Source: Ryuthela nishihirai
Lineage: Eukaryota; Arthropoda; Arachnida; Araneae; Heptathelidae
NCBI GenBank assembly: GCA_038380435.1
Contig: JAWZYU010000019.1
Location: 34,621,801-34,685,800, forward strand
Length of the DNA: 64,000 nt
Direction: 5' to 3'
The notes under the pieces were generated by a model. It was not told the DNA's origin. It saw only the letters and a list, made by a program, of their open reading frames with translations, and did not search any database. Every line of letters starts with the position of its first letter. The first letter of the stretch is position 1. The translations under genes and the position numbers were made by a program. Shown one piece after another: positions 54,604 to 64,000 of this stretch.

Positions 54604-54976
54604 ATTGTTTTACCTCTGAGAGACACTTTTTTCACACAATGGGCTAAACGCCAGGTCAGAAGGACCCCGAAGGCTCAAAGAAGGTTTGGGGAGGGGACCC
54701 ACTGCACAGCTGTTAGGAGACAGATGGTAGCCTCCCATGAAGGCCATCTAGCATGTTCAACGACACAGGATGTGGCTCTCCCGCACACGGAGCCACGGCT
54801 TAACGTCCCATCCGACGCACGGCAGCCTTTCCAAGCGCCATCGGTGTCCCCTATTAACAGAAAACAGGTTAAGGGTTTTGTGGAAATATATTTGAACGCT
54901 GCCCCAAATGGGACTCGAACCTGGGAACTGCAGATTACGAGCTTGGCCCACTACTGACTGAGCCACCCGTGCCCCC
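54604..54976 (-). mobile_element. SINE-A, full length, with TSD, inside the LINE relic
   Basis: Bracketed by ttagtcattacga (54591-54603) and ttagtcattatga (54977-54989). Tail complement attgttttacctctgag; head complement gactcgaacctgggaactgc, actgagccacccgtgccccc. It interrupts the LINE codons equivalent to SHYD. Confidence 0.95.
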
Positions 54977-55445
54977 TTAGTCATTATGACAAACATGGTT
55001 TGCTTGCAACTTGGGTTAAAGAAGAATAGGATTAACTTAATAGGCTATTCTTGAAACTCAGGGCTATTTTGGACTAAAAGAAGTCGTAATATGATGCTGC
55101 CTATTTATGATAGAAAGGAGTGTAGCGATAACTTAATCAATTCCTTACCAGTCTTAGCAGATAACATTAATGGAAGTTTAATAAATGTTTAAGAGATCAA
55201 ATGAATGTTGACAAGTCTTTATCCGACAAAGCAGAGAAAGTTGCTAGACAGCACAATAGACAGTTGTACCAAGTAGTAAATGTTTTGTGTGAAACAATGT
55301 AGTATAAATAGGTTGATGGATTTATTGCTGCTTACGAGATCTGGGAATTACTCTTTTTTTTTTCATGTAGCTGACTGAATTCTTAATTATTTCCTATGAT
55401 AGAAGTGTTTCTTATATTATTCTTAGAATTTTATTTTTCAAAAAT

Positions 55446-55531
55446 TATCCCTCAAGCAGCTGCTTTACACAGAAGTCTGACAAATATAATAAGCCATAGA
55501 GAAGATCTGTGTAGACGCGAGACTTCAGACG
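55446..55531 (-). mobile_element. SINE-B 3' fragment
   Basis: Complement of the SINE-B end: ccctcaagcagctgctt, cacagaagtctgaca, ataagccatagagaagatc. The head is missing. Confidence 0.75.
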
Positions 55532-55856
55532 GAGAAATTAAAGTTATAAAAACTACCTTTGAAAAAGCTTTTTTTTTTCGAGTAATTTTTCTTGTATCGC
55601 CTGAGTTCTGTGTCAGTTAATATCTCTACCTCACTGGCCAGATGCTATTACTGCCTCAGAGGCACGATCACACCTCAGAGGTTACAAAATGATTATCATG
55701 GACAGTAAGTAGTATAATATTAATTATTAATTAATATTATTTTTAAATATATATTTAGCAGGTCTACACTAAAAATATCCAAGCCACTCCTCTCCCCCTC
55801 CCCCCAATAATCTTTAATGTCAATTACATTAAGCTTGGAATTAGGACAAAAGTGTA

Positions 55857-56465
55857 CACTATATTGCAAAAAGTGTCCGGACACTTTCATGTTAAGTGAA
55901 CGAATAGCCCCTTTCAAATCTACATAACTTTGAAAAGAAGCTTTTTACGGAAAAAAGTCACTAGACATAAATTGAAGATCTCGGTCAGAGCTCTCTAAAA
56001 CTCTATTTTCTATAATATTAATCTAATATTTAAAGAGTTATGGAAGCTGAAACATTTAAGTGAAACTTTTTCTAGTTTTGAAAATTTACTTCAAAAAGTT
56101 AAATCACAACTTCAGATCACCGTTGTGATCACCATTGATCAAGTTGTTCGCAATGTAAATGCGATATTTTAATTTTGTGTAATGGATTTTTGAAGTTTAC
56201 ATCAATTTATTTTTGGGAGAGGGGAATGTTTTGGAAGTGTGGTGTGTGATAAAATCTGTTGGTTAAATATTATAGCTTCCATATCTCTTTAAATATTGGA
56301 TAAATATTATAGAAAATAGATATTTACATAGCTCTGGCCGAGATCTTCAACATATGTCTAGTGACTTTTTTCCGTAAAAGACTTATTTTCAAAGTTAGGT
56401 AGATTTGAATGTGGCTATTCATTCACTTAACATGAAAGTGTCCGGACATTTTTTGCAATATAGCG
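55857..56465. mobile_element. MITE with about 210-bp inverted repeats, TA TSD
   Basis: 609 bp flanked by TA (55855-55856 and 56466-56467). The terminus cactatattgcaaaaagtg with the palindrome gtgtccggacac is repeated in inverse at the right end (cactttt..tgcaatatagcg). Arms run to about 56068 and from about 56260 (ttaaagagttatggaagctg and its complement). TA target and Tc1/mariner-like termini suggest that superfamily. It has no transposase. Confidence 0.85.
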
Positions 56466-56467
56466 TA

Positions 56468-57020
56468 TTATTGACTGATACAGATATTGAATTTTATTGT
56501 TATAAACAATGTTCATACACCTACAACACTTTACAATATTATAGGAACCATCAAAAGTATTCACAATGGTTAAAAATATGGTTATTTTTAAATTTATTTG
56601 AGCTCTTTCTAACAAATTTTAATGAAAGAAGTAGTGAAGAAACATTACACTTCATTTCAATGAAAAAAGCTGTCTTCCTTGATTTTTAATTCGTCAATAC
56701 TTTAATATCACTTCTGAACCCGCTTCAGAAGTCAGTTCGCTATTGGTAGCAAGAGTCGAAGTTAATTCAGTTTAACTGCATATATTTTAATTTTATTTAA
56801 AACTAATAATAGATAACTCATAATTCAGCAACATAAGTTACTCAGCTGAATCAAGTTTTTATCTCCAAGTACTAAATTTAGGCATCGAATAACATTTCCT
56901 TTGTATTTTATAATATACAATAAAACAATAAATTTTCCGCTAAATGTTTTAAACCATCAAAATCTGGTGTCCTTAAACTTCTGGCACCCTTGGTTGTAGC
57001 GTACTTTGTCTAGGTGTTAA
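56468..57020. other. AT-rich spacer, no gene seen
   Basis: No supported feature. Confidence 0.35.
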
Positions 57021-57024
57021 TACG

Positions 57025-57454
57025 GTGGGGTGGGGGTGGCTCAATCGGTAGAGCGCCAGGCTCGTAATTTGCAGTTCCCAGGTTCGAGTCCCAGCTGAGT
57101 CAGTGTTGAAATTTATCTCCGCAAAACTCCTCGCCCTCCCCACGATCAGTAGGGGACACCGATGGGCTTGGAAAGGACGCCGTCCGTCGGATTTGACGTT
57201 AATCCGTATTTTCGTGTCTGGGAGAGCTATACCCTGTGCACGTTAAAGAACACGCTGGATGCCCTTGACGGGAAGGCTATCACTGTCTCCTAACAGCCGT
57301 TCTAGATGGCCTTGACGGGAGGCTATCACTGTCTCCTAACAGACGTTCCAGTGGGTCCCCTCCCCCAACATTTTCTGAGTCTTCGGATCCTTACGACCTG
57401 GCCATTTAGCCCATGATGTGCAAAAAAAGTACCGCTCAGAAGTAAAACAACCAA
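57025..57454 (+). mobile_element. SINE-A, full length, with 47-bp internal duplication
   Basis: ggtgggggtggctcaatcgg (A box region), cccaggttcgagtcccagc (B box) to gaagtaaaacaacc. The stretch atggccttgacgggaggct to cagacgttcca occurs twice (about 57256-57305 and 57306-57350), making this copy longer than usual. Confidence 0.93.
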
Positions 57455-57597
57455 CTAACTTTAATCCGGCACACTAGATAATATTTATACCTCGTGGCAC
57501 GATGATCTCGCGAACTTAAGAATACTCAGATTTCAAAAGAAAACCAATGCAATTCTGGGCGGGGTGGGGGGGAGGGTAAGAGGGAGTTGTAGAAGAT

Positions 57598-59250
57598 TAA
57601 ATAATATTTAAATTTCACTGGTCAGCTAATATTTCTATATCCTGGGGACCAAAGTAATATTTATATCGCAAGAGCCACATAATATTTGCACTTCCCAGGG
57701 ATACAAACTATATTTACATTTAAAAAAAGTTATATAAAGAAAGTAAATACCCCCTCAAGCAGCTGCTTGCCACAGAGGTCTGACAGGAGCCTATCAGTTT
57801 ATTTGCCATAGTAGAAGGAACTATATACTATTTGTACTTCCAGTGGTCAAAATGATATTTATACTACTTCAAGAATATGGTAACAATTGTACTTCCCGTA
57901 GGATAAAATAATATTTAAACTTCAAGAGCCAGATAATATTTGAACTTTTCGGTGGACAAAAAAAATTATATCTCAAGAATTCGATCTGTTTGTAATTCTC
58001 TGAGGCAAATTAATATTTATACCTCAAGCGCCGGATAATAACCATACTTCCTGTGGTCAATATAATATTTAGACTTCAAGGGTCTGATGATATTTGTACT
58101 TCCAGTGGTCAAAATAATATTTATTGCTCAAGAGCCAGATAATATTTTTATTTCCTGTGCTCGAACTAATATTTATACTTCTTGATGCAGCTAATAATTC
58201 TATTTCCGGGGGGGGGGGGGAGAAAAATGATATTTACACTTCAGGAGCCAGAAAATAATTGTACTTTCCGAGAGGCAAAACAATGTTTAAATCTCAAGAA
58301 TCAGATTTTTTTGTACCTCTAGGAGCCAAAATAATATTTATACCTCTAGGAGCCAAAATAATATTTATACCTCAAGAGCCATAAAATATTTACACTTCCA
58401 GTGGTAAAAGTAATATTTATACCTCAAGAGCCCAATAATATTTGCACTTTCCGGCCTAAAAATAATATACCCCAACTGCCAGTTAACATTTGCACTTCCA
58501 GTGGTCACAATAATATTTATACCTAGGGAGCCATATAATATTTGTACTTTCCGTAGTCAAATTATTATTTATACTTCAGTAGCCAGAAAATATTTATACT
58601 TCCCGTGATCAAAATAATATTTATACTTCAGTAGGTAGAAAATATTTGTACTTCCCGTGGTCAGAATAATATTTATACATCAAGAGCCATAAAATACTTG
58701 CCCTTCTTACAGTCAAAATAATATTTATACCTCAAGCGCCATATAATATTTGCACTTCTTATGATCAAAATAATATTTATATCTCAAGTGCTAGATAATA
58801 TTTGTACTTTCCGGGGGCAAAATACAAAATAATATACCTCAACTACTAGATAAACATTTGCCCTTCTTACAGTCAAAATAATATTTATACCTCAAGCGCC
58901 ATATATTTCCTCTTCTTATGGTCAAAATAATATTTATACCACAAGCGCCAGATAATATTTGTACTTTCCGGGGGCAAAATACAAAATAATATACCTCAAG
59001 TATTAGATAAATATTTGTATTTACCGTGGTCAAAATAATATTTATAACTTAAGAGCCTGATAATATTTGCATTTTCCGTACTCAAAATAATATTTATACT
59101 TCTATATACAGCTAATAATTGTACTTTCTTGGAGCCAAAATAATATTTAAACCTTATGAATTAGATCTGTTTGTACCTTTCTGGGGCAAATTAATATTTA
59201 TACCTCAAGGGACGGATAATATTTATACTTTCTGGGGGTCAAAATAATAC
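57598..59250. repeat. Large minisatellite, unit about 50 bp
   Basis: More than 30 imperfect units of caaaataatatttatacc, tcaagagccagataatattt and gtacttcccgtggt. Higher-order structure is visible: a multi-unit block starting ttgcccttcttacagtcaaa recurs at about 58687 and 58858. Weak units continue to about 59520. It lies on the downstream (intron) side of the LIM exon. Confidence 0.93.
57748..57818 (-). mobile_element. SINE-B 3' fragment inside the minisatellite
   Basis: taccccctcaagcagctgct, gacaggagcctatcagttta, ttgccatagtagaagg: the last 70 bp of SINE-B only, strongly 5'-truncated. Confidence 0.88.
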
Positions 59251-59264
59251 TTTTAAATCTACGA

Positions 59265-59385
59265 CTATGGTCAGCATTAACTTCAGTCTTAATGTAGAAT
59301 GTATAAAAAGACCTCTACAAAATTAGGAGTAGTTTCTTAGATATTTCTTTGTTCTATACTTTGCAAATTTAAAAAACAAAACGAT
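59265..59385 (+). repeat. Dispersed repeat shared with 41155-41270
   Basis: atggtcagcattaacttcag, cttaatgtagaatg, aggagtagtttctt and tttgcaaatttaaaa follow the same order as at 41.16 kb. Confidence 0.5.
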
Positions 59386-59652
59386 TGAAACTTCAGGGGC
59401 TAAATAATAATTGTGCTTCCAAAATTATCATTTGACTCTAAGTGACCAGATCATAATTATTATTCCAGAAAAAACATTTGAATATCAGAGACTAGATAAT
59501 ATTTGTATCCCTCTGACATTATACTTTGCAATCTCTATCTTAGTGCTATGCATATTATTACGCTTCATTCATCTGGTGTTATTACTTGAAGAGCGACATA
59601 GAGGGAGAAAACATCAGATTTGCTTATCACAAAATAGCTAAAGAGTACTTAC

Positions 59653-60169
59653 CAGATAGTCGTCTATTCTCCGTTCATACTGGTATCCCCTTTGCACTTT
59701 GGTAGCATTGAGGGCATGAGTGATATGAAGAGCACTAGCATCGAATCTTCCGGCCATGTTGTCGCCGCGATGCCGAATATCGCTGTCATGAGGTCTGGGA
59801 GAAGTAAGAGCACTTTTGATGCCAAGTGCATCTGCATCAAAAGTACCTTTGCCAAAGCCTCGTATTTGATCATTGACCAGATGGTTCGTTTTGGGAACGC
59901 TTAGAGCGGCTTTAATTCCAACCGACATGCCATCGAGATGTCCTGGACCCGTTTTAGGCATGTGACTCTGACAATACACCTCCTTGTCCTCCTGGTCCTG
60001 TTGATTGTTGTAGTATGTCCTGAGGGTCAACTTGGTGCCACACACAAGACATTTGAAACATCCCTGATGGAAAAAAGTGAAGTCTTTGAGGGGACCAACT
60101 TTGTCGACTTGATAGACAGTTTGTCCACAGCGAAGACAGGTGTTTTCGTAACGATTCATGGTGTGGTGA
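59653..60169 (-). CDS. LIM-domain coding exon, hillarin-like N-terminus
   Basis: The exon runs from a splice acceptor (ttttcattctacag, exon start 60169) to a consensus donor (ctatctg|gtaagt, exon end 59653). Met at 60159 opens 169 codons ending in phase 0. Residues 8-66 form one LIM zinc domain: C8-x2-C11-x19-H31-x2-C34-x2-C37-x2-C40-x22-C63-x2-H66, with VGPLKDFTFFHQGC in the middle. Three copies of a D-x3-[VL]-x-I-x2-AL motif follow at 76, 108 and 140, exactly 32 residues apart. Order and sequence recall arthropod hillarin, a cytoskeletal LIM/transglutaminase-like protein related to vertebrate KY; the rest of the gene must lie at lower coordinates or outside. The frame upstream (to 60258, hydrophobic) is probably not translated with it. 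Confidence 0.75.
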
Positions 60170-60600
60170 CTGTAGAATGAAAACTCACCGGTACGAATGA
60201 CGCACACCAAGAACACACACGCAGTTAGGAGGATGCGCCTCCGGGCAACGTTTATCACACTTTTATCGCAAAGTTGGAGATGCGGTCATATTTACATCGT
60301 TAGACCGCATTCGAGGAGAAGAACTAAAGCAAATCAGTTGGCTGTGGATTCGCCCCTTAGCCGCGGGAAGCCATGTTGGCTGGTGCCGAGCTCGTTGGCG
60401 AGTGAGTGGTCTGGCAAGCTTCAAAGCTAGCTAGGTACGCCACTCAGCGCTGAAAATGCACTCACCCGTGACACGCATAGGTGGCAGTGGACGCCGACAC
60501 TGAACTGCAGGAACTGGTTACTCGACCCGCTCACTCTTTGTGAATCCCACTTCAGTTGGGGTTTGTGGTCGAGTGATATCTTTTGCTCTTAGGAAATAGA
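60170..60600 (-). promoter_or_regulatory. GC-rich upstream region of the LIM gene
   Basis: Rich in CpG-containing words (ttagccgcgggaagccatg, ggtgccgagctcgttggcg) compared with flanks, consistent with a promoter or 5' leader for the minus-strand LIM gene. A second donor-like sequence (accg|gtgagt) lies at about 60190, only about 20 bases from the exon's acceptor. That suggests an alternative upstream exon spliced elsewhere, or chance. ataggtggcagtgg at 60477-60490 resembles a CTCF core. Confidence 0.4.
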
Positions 60601-61441
60601 GTGATCATCCCAAATAAAAGATTCGTTTTCATTTCACCTCAGATTTAATTTCTCTTTTCATTTTGCTTGATGAAAAAAATTTTTTTTTTTAAATTTTTTA
60701 CGATTTATACGCGTTACACCTGAGCCCTACCTTAAATGGTGACCTACCTCTCGCGAAATCAAAACAAAAATAATTAAAAATCAAGCATCAAATAAAACGG
60801 GAAAAAAATTCGTCATTATTTATATTTGAATGAAATTTTTCTTTTGTATTTTAAGATATAAAATAATCAAATTTTTTCGCATAATATTATTTAAATATAC
60901 TTTATTAAAGTACATTATTTAATTTTATTAATCATTTAATTTGTATCTCCTTTATTGTTTTCAAACAAATAAAAAAATATTTTTTAAGTTTTTTCATAAG
61001 AAAAATTTGCGCTTATTATATGAATATAGTTTAATTGTTTTATGTTCTCATAATATGTTATTTTCGGACTATGTATCGATCGTGGCTTACAGTCTCCCGG
61101 TGACCATTCAGTGCCGTCATTAGAAATTTCACTTCTCATTTAGTCTGCTTATTAAAACAAATAAAATCTTCCCCCATTTTGGGGATGGCGTGATATACTA
61201 CCTCCTCGTGGTACTTACGCGTCTCGTCCTCTTTGAATACCACACCTATTAAAATGGTAAATAGCCATAAATTCTTAAGCTTGTATCTCGATCATACATT
61301 TAATTGGATTGTCATTTTAAAAACACTCATAACAGGATAAAAAAAAAACTATTCGCCTTCATAGAGTGTTTGGGTTGTACCAACTTCTGAAGCCGTAAAT
61401 ATCTTCTTCAGATATATAACAATTTAATTATAATAAAACTA
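60601..61441. other. AT-rich spacer, no gene seen
   Basis: No supported coding, RNA or repeat feature. aatggggatggcgtgata-like patches around 61180-61250 are slightly less AT-rich. Confidence 0.35.
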
Positions 61442-61443
61442 TA

Positions 61444-62314
61444 CAGTCGAACCTCGACTTTCGCGGATTTGATTATTCGCGAGTCTGCCATCAATAATTA
61501 AATGGAAAGTTTTTTGGAGTTTTGCGGCCTACTGCGGAAAATCGCAAATGACGCGCATAGACTAGAAAATGTAAAGAAAACTAAAAAAAGTTTAGTAAGT
61601 CGTAAATGCATAAAATATATGTATTATTAATCTATTTTTATCGTTTACTACCATAAATATATACACAAATTTATTATAAAAAGTTAAATTTTGTAAAACG
61701 TTACAGTGCGCTAAGGAACACTCTGTTTGGGGACGCCACGCTCTTTCTCTCGGTACTAGCCAGTCTCACTCACGTGTTTTGTCTTTCAGTGTACTGTATA
61801 GTACTGAAATGTACTGTACTGTATATAACTGTGTTCCATAAACTTCAATAATTTTACTGCTATCTAATTACTATACATGTATTGCATCACATACTGTACG
61901 TGTACTGTATATAACTGTGTTCCATAAACTTCAATAATTTTACTGCTATCTAATTACTATACACGTATTGCATCACATACTGTACGTGTACTGTATATAA
62001 CTGTGTTCCATAAACTTCAATAATTTTACTGCTATCTAATTACTATAAATGTATTGCATCACATACTGTACGTGTACTGTATTGCCTCTCTCTCTCTGTG
62101 TGTGTGTGTGTTAGCCTATATTGTTAATACTGTAATTTTAAATTTTTAAAACATACTGTTGCAGTACAGTTACAGTTTTACAGTTTTTTGTGTATTAAAT
62201 ATGGTCAACAGTATAAAAAGTTAAAGTTTTGGGGGGGGCCTGGAGATATTCGCGGTTTTTCCACATTCCGGCGGTCTGGCGCCCTTAACCCCTGCGAATT
62301 TGGAGGGCCGACTG
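61444..62314. mobile_element. pogo/Tigger-like non-autonomous element
   Basis: 871 bp with TA on each side (61442-61443 and 62315-62316). The left end cagtcgaacctcgactttcg and the right end, read in complement as cagtcggccctccaaattcg, are imperfect inverted repeats. CAGT ends with a CCTCG-type block and a TA target are typical of pogo/Tigger elements. The interior holds a three-copy 86-bp tandem repeat and no transposase. Confidence 0.8.
61815..62080 (+). repeat. 86-bp tandem repeat, three copies
   Basis: Unit tgtactgtatataactgtgt ... catcacatactgtacg. Copies differ by single bases (acatgtatt, acacgtatt, aaatgtatt). The array lies within the pogo-like element. Confidence 0.95.
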
Positions 62315-62316
62315 TA

Positions 62317-63612
62317 TAATTAAAATAAACATCTATATAACAATTTATTTATAAACCTTTCTTATGGTTAGGAATTATTCTTCTCTGCTTCTGATTCGTA
62401 CAAATTGGAATGTCTGGAATATATATATTTTAATATTGTCTTGGATTACCTTCTTAATGCAATAATAGCTCTATGCATGTAAAGACAGTTTGTCCACTTC
62501 TTCTTAATAATAAACATATTTTTCTTTCTCAAGTTTCAAAACTCATACGAAGACATTCAAATCACCATTTTTTTTTCTTTATTTATTTGCATTACTTATC
62601 AAGTTTTCCTCTCTAGACACAACTTTTGAATCTTAAATAAAATATTCCGTTTTTTGAAAATAAACGTTATTATGAAACTGAAAAACTATAAAACATCTAA
62701 CAGATATGTATCTCGAAGAAATATTAATATTTAAGAATTTACTCAGACTAATCTTTCGATCCGATTTCCAATTCATCCTCGTTTATTTATTTTTTTTGTT
62801 CCCTCTACAGATTGTTTTGAAATTCATAAATCCGAGAAATTTTCCTGCATCTCTATATCAGAACTGTTCGATATAAATGAAGCGATCAAATTGTCTTTAA
62901 AATATGAAGATACCGAAGCAACCATACTTACTGATTGTTGTTCTTCTTTCTATTCAATACAAAATTGTTGACATATCAATAACTAAGTACCTTCAATTAT
63001 TTGTAAGATCTTACTCAATATTAAAACTGATCATAAAAATAATAATAATGTCTTAACAATTCAATGGCTTCCTAGTCATATTACAAAAAAAATTTAAAAT
63101 TTAATCGATTGACAAAAAATTATTAACTGAAGAAAATTTTGTTTCCTCTCCAATATTAATTAGAAAAGAAATGCTTTTGGTATCAACAAAGATTAACTAA
63201 CAGCATTAAACAGAAAAGTTCTTCTATAAAATCAAACTTCTGATACCAATATACGAACACTGTAATTTTAAAAACTTTTGATCTCAGTTCACAAGAAAAC
63301 ATTTTTATTTTAAAGCTCCTTTGGGAATTGCACTTAGCAATGAAAGATTATTCGAATAAAAGAAGTCAACTCTGAAGATTGCCCCTTCTGGGTGGAAAAA
63401 GAAAATATTCCACACATCTTATAGATTGTATTGGATAAAAATTCACAAGGAAAATTAATATTTAAAAAAAACTTAAAAATAAGAGTATTAATAATTTTGA
63501 CCATAAAAATTTTAGGTCATCCAAATACAAGTTTGAAAAAATATGTTATAAAGAAATTATAAAATATTTCAAAGAAAATAAATATATAAGTTGCTGAGTT
63601 ATCATGCATAAC
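62317..63612. other. AT-rich spacer, no gene seen
   Basis: No ORF, RNA gene or repeat recognised on either strand. Confidence 0.35.
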
Positions 63613-63616
63613 CTTA

Positions 63617-63904
63617 AACTATGTAGATCTCTGAGTGACAGTTTTTTTTTTTGCACGCAATGAACTAAATGGACAGGTCACAAGGACCTCAGAGAAGGTT
63701 GAAGGAAGGGAATCCACTGAATGGCTGTTAGGAGACAGATGAAAGCTCCCGTCAAGGTCATCCAGCGTGTCAATGCCATTCCAAGCCCATCATTGTCCTC
63801 TTTCTAACCGAGGCGGGGAAGCGGATAAACCTTAACTTTGGCACAGTTGATACTCGAACCTAGGAACTGCAAATTATGAGTCTAGTGTGCTACCGAATGA
63901 GGTC
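63617..63904 (-). mobile_element. SINE-A, diverged, with deletions
   Basis: atctctgagtgacagtt, cgcaatgaactaaatgg, aaggtcatccagcgtgt, then a deletion of the gtgcacagg..gacggacgg block, and the head complement gatactcgaacctagg, tgctaccgaatgagg. Confidence 0.85.
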
Positions 63905-64000
63905 CCTTTATTAGGACCAAACCCATGTCGTGACAACATGGATGGTTCATTCACAGTTTAGTTACTTCGTAAACTTTTTGCGCAAAAATGTAACTAAAGG

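Larger units (their letters stand above)
52985..55310 (+). pseudogene. Old RTE LINE relic, tandemly expanded and SINE-interrupted
   Basis: Fragments of the same ORF as the 47.4-50.4 kb LINE, in order on the plus strand: the endonuclease QETR block (about 53025), the NERYLKARF and ICCYP equivalents (53150-53235), DILNS-KK (53283-53310), LQVNKIND (53655-53685), the tandemly repeated DIYEYT...SSVRYT block (53690-54452), GSDHYL/LQLK equivalents (54455-54570), SHYDKHGLL (54980-55010) and ARQHNRQLYQVVNVLC (55240-55300). It has many stops and frameshifts and lacks the RT domain. A SINE-A and a SINE-B/5S composite were inserted later. Confidence 0.88.

Noticed and set aside
60197..60258. Signal peptide for a secreted LIM protein
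   Set aside because: The hydrophobic stretch lies upstream of a good splice acceptor and in-frame only by read-through. LIM proteins of this type are intracellular.

Overview
The window looks like intergenic and intronic DNA from an animal, most likely an arthropod and possibly a chelicerate such as a spider. It is strongly AT-rich, has almost no long open reading frames, and is crowded with transposable elements. The only cellular gene I can name is one coding exon on the minus strand (about 59.65-60.17 kb). It encodes a LIM domain and resembles the N-terminus of arthropod hillarin. The arthropod assignment rests on that exon and on the repeat landscape, so it is inference.

Two tRNA-derived SINE families dominate. 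SINE-A is about 385 bp with a tRNA-like head and a tail reading gtaaaacaaccca. It occurs more than 30 times from end to end, in all states from near-identical young copies with clean target-site duplications (TSDs) to barely recognisable fragments. SINE-B is about 195 bp with a different tRNA-like head, and its 3' end reads gctgcttgaggg. It occurs about a dozen times.

At 47.3-50.9 kb lies a nearly complete LINE of RTE type. It has an uninterrupted 1003-codon endonuclease/reverse transcriptase ORF and a (CAT)27 microsatellite tail. A tiny 5'-inverted copy sits beside it. A decayed relative at 53.0-55.3 kb has been tandemly amplified inside its endonuclease region and was then hit by two SINEs, one carrying a 5S rRNA-derived segment. 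The LINE and SINE-B share their last 11 bases before the tail, which suggests the LINE machinery mobilised SINE-B.

DNA transposons are mostly non-autonomous or dead. They are a Tc1-like relic (31.95-33.5 kb) inserted in a hAT-like relic and carrying an inverted internal duplication; two pogo/Tigger-like elements (8.6-9.7 kb and 61.44-62.31 kb); a piggyBac-like MITE with TTAA ends (16.2-16.75 kb); a long-terminal-inverted-repeat MITE family (13.1, 16.8 and 55.9 kb); and a hAT-like MITE filled with two minisatellites (29.7-30.75 kb). Several other minisatellites are present, the largest (about 1.65 kb, unit about 50 bp) lying in the presumed intron next to the LIM exon.

A few short GC-richer islands (about 14.0, 17.4, 20.8, 40.2, 46.4 and 60.3 kb) stand out from the AT-rich background and may be exons or promoters of genes that extend beyond the window. 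One of them (17383-17467) has good splice signals, but I cannot identify its product.
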